Below are positions 21,597 through 22,772 of a stretch of DNA of 22,772 nucleotides, one piece after another. The notes beneath the pieces were generated by a model. That model was not told where the DNA came from, did not search any database, and was given only the letters and a program-made list of their open reading frames with translations. Source of the DNA: a virus; the IMG/VR virus record IMGVR_UViG_3300005253_001114, positions 1 to 22,772 of that record, one strand, 5' to 3'. Every line of letters starts with the position of its first letter. Within the stretch, counting starts at the first letter, position 1. A program made the position numbers and the translations under genes.

Positions 21597-21828
21597 ACAC
21601 GTAGGGTATCCAGTGAACGATATGAAGAAGCACGTTACCTTCTGGAAGAGTAAGGGGGCGAGGATAATCTATGAAGCTACGGAACAGATACAGGTTATAA
21701 AGTTTGATAACGGGATAGAGTTGATTAAATATCTGGGAAACGGCAAGGTAGACCAGCCCCATGTAGCCTTTACTTTAGACCCAGACGAGAATATAATAGA
21801 ATTAGTGGAGGATTATAATGTGGAATAA
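21586..21828 (+). CDS. Compact VOC (glyoxalase-like) protein, 80 aa
   Basis: The sequence keeps the order of the metal ligands of VOC proteins: His5 (LRHVGYPV), Glu45 (GIELIKY), His59 (QPHVAFTL) and Glu72 (ENIIELVED). Usually each VOC domain has two paired modules of about 55-60 residues. Here the second has lost the helix and strands between its first strand and the DPDENIIELVE end, so His59 and Glu72 are only 13 apart. The N-terminal module is complete. Likely a metal-binding fold reduced by an internal deletion, possibly active as a dimer or a remnant. It overlaps the aminotransferase by 11 bases and has a weak AAGGGATGTTATAA leader. Confidence 0.75.
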   Translation: MKLRHVGYPVNDMKKHVTFWKSKGARIIYEATEQIQVIKFDNGIELIKYLGNGKVDQPHVAFTLDPDENIIELVEDYNVE

Positions 21829-21979
21829 CAGTGATGTAGCAGATTTAATACAATTGTTGAGGGAGATACGTGATGAGCTTAAACGGCTTAACGACAATCA
21901 ATGCAGAATTGACATCGAGGTGCCTCAAGAATTGTTGGATGTGCGGAAGAAGGAAATTGGTAAATCCCGTATGGGGTGA
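21818..21979 (+). CDS. Putative 53-aa peptide overlapping the SPASM gene
   Basis: GGAGG six bases upstream makes the ATG at 21818 the better-placed start in this stretch. The first 25 residues (MWNNSDVADLIQLLREIRDE and on) form a clear amphipathic helix like small phage coiled-coil proteins. The second half overlaps the radical SAM gene by 107 bases in another frame, so its sequence is constrained by that gene. It may be a real short protein with an overlapping tail, or a leader whose translation delivers ribosomes to the next start. Support is the ribosome binding site and the helix. Confidence 0.5.
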   Translation: MWNNSDVADLIQLLREIRDELKRLNDNQCRIDIEVPQELLDVRKKEIGKSRMG

Positions 21980-22646
21980 TATGGATTATGAGTTGGTTAA
22001 AAGTATCGCTAAGCAAATCCCCGCAGGAATTGTGGTTCAGTTTCACGATAACGGCGAACCATTACTTTACCCTAATCTTGGGAAAGCATTATCTCTTTTC
22101 TCAAATCAGATTAGGTGCTTGGACACGAATGGCAAATTGCTTATTGAGAAATCGGAGGAAATCATTGATAATTTGGACACAATCACAGTCTCCGTCTTCG
22201 AGAACGACCCCGAAGCAGACGAACAATGGATGATAATGAAAAAGTTTATGAGTATAAAAGGAGATAGGAAACCACGCGTCATAGCCAGGTGCCTCGGTAA
22301 AGTTAATTTAAGCAACTATTACGCAGTAGCCGATATAGTCGTAACGAGGACACTCCATAATCCAATGGGGAGTTTTGGTTATAAGAAGAATGTTACTATA
22401 CCAGAGATAGGGATTTGTTTAGATACTTTAAGCCACTTAGCGATTAAACGGGATGGTAAAGTTTCAATGTGTGTCAGGTTTGACCCCAAAGGACTGGGGA
22501 CGATAGGAGACATCACCAGAGACACCCTGAGCGATATCTGGGGTGGTAGTATAAGGAGTGAGTATCTAGCACTGCATATAGCGGGAAAGAGGTCTGAAAT
22601 ACCGCTATGTAGTAAATGTGATTATTGGGGGTGTCCTACTGGTTGA
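21873..22646 (+). CDS. Radical SAM enzyme with SPASM-type C-terminus, 257 aa
   Basis: The radical SAM cluster motif is CLKNCWMC (Cys17, Cys21, Cys24), followed by HDNGEPLLYPNLGKAL (58-73), where GEP is the usual SAM-binding glycine turn, and LDTNG (83-87). The C-terminal region holds further Cys (182, 200, 246, 249, 254) in ICLDTLSHLAIKRDGKVSMC and LCSKCDYWGCP, with DTLSDIWGG between. This is the SPASM/twitch arrangement binding auxiliary Fe-S clusters. Such enzymes act on peptides, aminoglycosides and sugars (dehydrogenation, epimerisation, crosslinking). It is short for the class (usually 320-450 aa). The ATG at 21873 is chosen over GTG 21870 for better spacing from GGGAG. The transketolase frame begins within its 3' end. 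Confidence 0.9.
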   Translation: MSLNGLTTINAELTSRCLKNCWMCGRRKLVNPVWGDMDYELVKSIAKQIPAGIVVQFHDNGEPLLYPNLGKALSLFSNQIRCLDTNGKLLIEKSEEIIDNLDTITVSVFENDPEADEQWMIMKKFMSIKGDRKPRVIARCLGKVNLSNYYAVADIVVTRTLHNPMGSFGYKKNVTIPEIGICLDTLSHLAIKRDGKVSMCVRFDPKGLGTIGDITRDTLSDIWGGSIRSEYLALHIAGKRSEIPLCSKCDYWGCPTG

Positions 22647-22772
22647 TTTAAAAGCAAAGGCAAAACAACTCAGGAATGATGTCCTGGATATGTGCGTTAA
22701 GGCTGGGACTGGGCATGTGACCTCATGCTTCTCTTGTACTGAGATTATGGTTGCGTTATTCTATGATGTTAT
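22618..22772 (+). CDS. Transketolase N-terminal region (partial, runs off the window)
   Basis: From 22645 the frame reads DLKAKAKQLRNDVLDMCVKA then GTGHVTSCFSCTEIMVALFY, the signature N-terminus of transketolase. The family motif is helix, then GHxxxxxSxxEI, where the conserved His contacts the thiamine diphosphate site and the substrate. Transketolase moves two-carbon units between sugars. Split enzymes (separate N and C halves) are common in anaerobes and surface-sugar clusters; whether this is whole or split cannot be seen. The start is uncertain: GTG 22618 is used here, and CTG 22639 lies seven bases after GGGGG. Only about 50 residues are present. Confidence 0.8.
   Translation, partial: MIIGGVLLVDLKAKAKQLRNDVLDMCVKAGTGHVTSCFSCTEIMVALFYDV

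Noticed and set aside
1-22772. CRISPR array, tRNA or rRNA genes, integrase, transposase
   Set aside because: No regularly spaced repeats longer than the three 10-bp copies, no cloverleaf with a CCA-type end, and no recombinase motifs were found by eye.
14890-22772. Carbohydrate genes as host chromosome contamination or assembly chimera
   Set aside because: Not excluded, but spacing, overlaps and ribosome binding style match the phage part, a phage-type HNH gene lies inside the operon, and the junction is a clean terminator-promoter pair. Long reads across 14800-15000 would settle it.

Overview
The window is a stretch of a tailed bacteriophage (Caudoviricetes) genome, or of a prophage. The diagnostic core, in order on the + strand, is a small-terminase candidate, terminase large subunit, portal, three virion-type proteins (one of 848 aa), a scaffold-like coiled-coil protein and a major capsid protein. 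I see no integrase, repressor, rRNA, tRNA or CRISPR array. Almost every gene has a strong AGGAGG-type ribosome binding site, and stops and starts are tightly interlocked (ATGA, TAATG). The sequence is moderately AT-rich. The host cannot be named from the sequence; an anaerobic bacterium (Firmicutes- or Chloroflexota-like) is only an impression.

Layout. (1) 1-836, + strand: small accessory genes, including a Holliday-junction-resolvase-like PD-(D/E)XK protein and a zinc microprotein. (2) 828-3529, - strand: a compact operon of 13 small genes (44-118 aa), several with CxxC pairs. It is driven by a near-consensus sigma70 promoter (3561-3589) whose -35 lies in a small palindrome. (3) About 3604-4151: a gene-free, divergent control region with hairpins, palindromes, a G-run block and three 10-bp direct repeats. 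(4) 4180-5502, + strand: six small pre-terminase genes. (5) 5502-14831: the packaging and head module. A 19-bp element containing TATAAT occurs identically at 4500-4518 and 13188-13206, and looks like a phage-specific promoter. (6) A hairpin terminator (14837-14868), then a separate promoter with an apparently leaderless GTG gene.

(7) 14890 to the right edge: a tightly overlapping carbohydrate operon. It encodes a glycosyltransferase-methyltransferase fusion, an HNH endonuclease, a small unknown protein, a second glycosyltransferase, a B12-type radical SAM enzyme, a NeuB-like synthase lacking its usual C-terminal domain, a zinc microprotein, a NeuA-like CMP-sugar synthetase, a class III aminotransferase, an internally shortened VOC protein, a 53-aa peptide, a SPASM-type radical SAM enzyme and the N-terminus of a transketolase that runs off the window.

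The most interesting system is this last operon, which sits directly downstream of the capsid gene where tail genes would be expected. NeuB and NeuA homologues imply a CMP-activated 2-keto-3-deoxy sugar of the nonulosonic acid type. The aminotransferase, transketolase and two radical SAM enzymes suggest an unusual substrate or tailoring route, and two glycosyltransferases could deliver the product. That the product decorates the virion or alters the host surface is inference.
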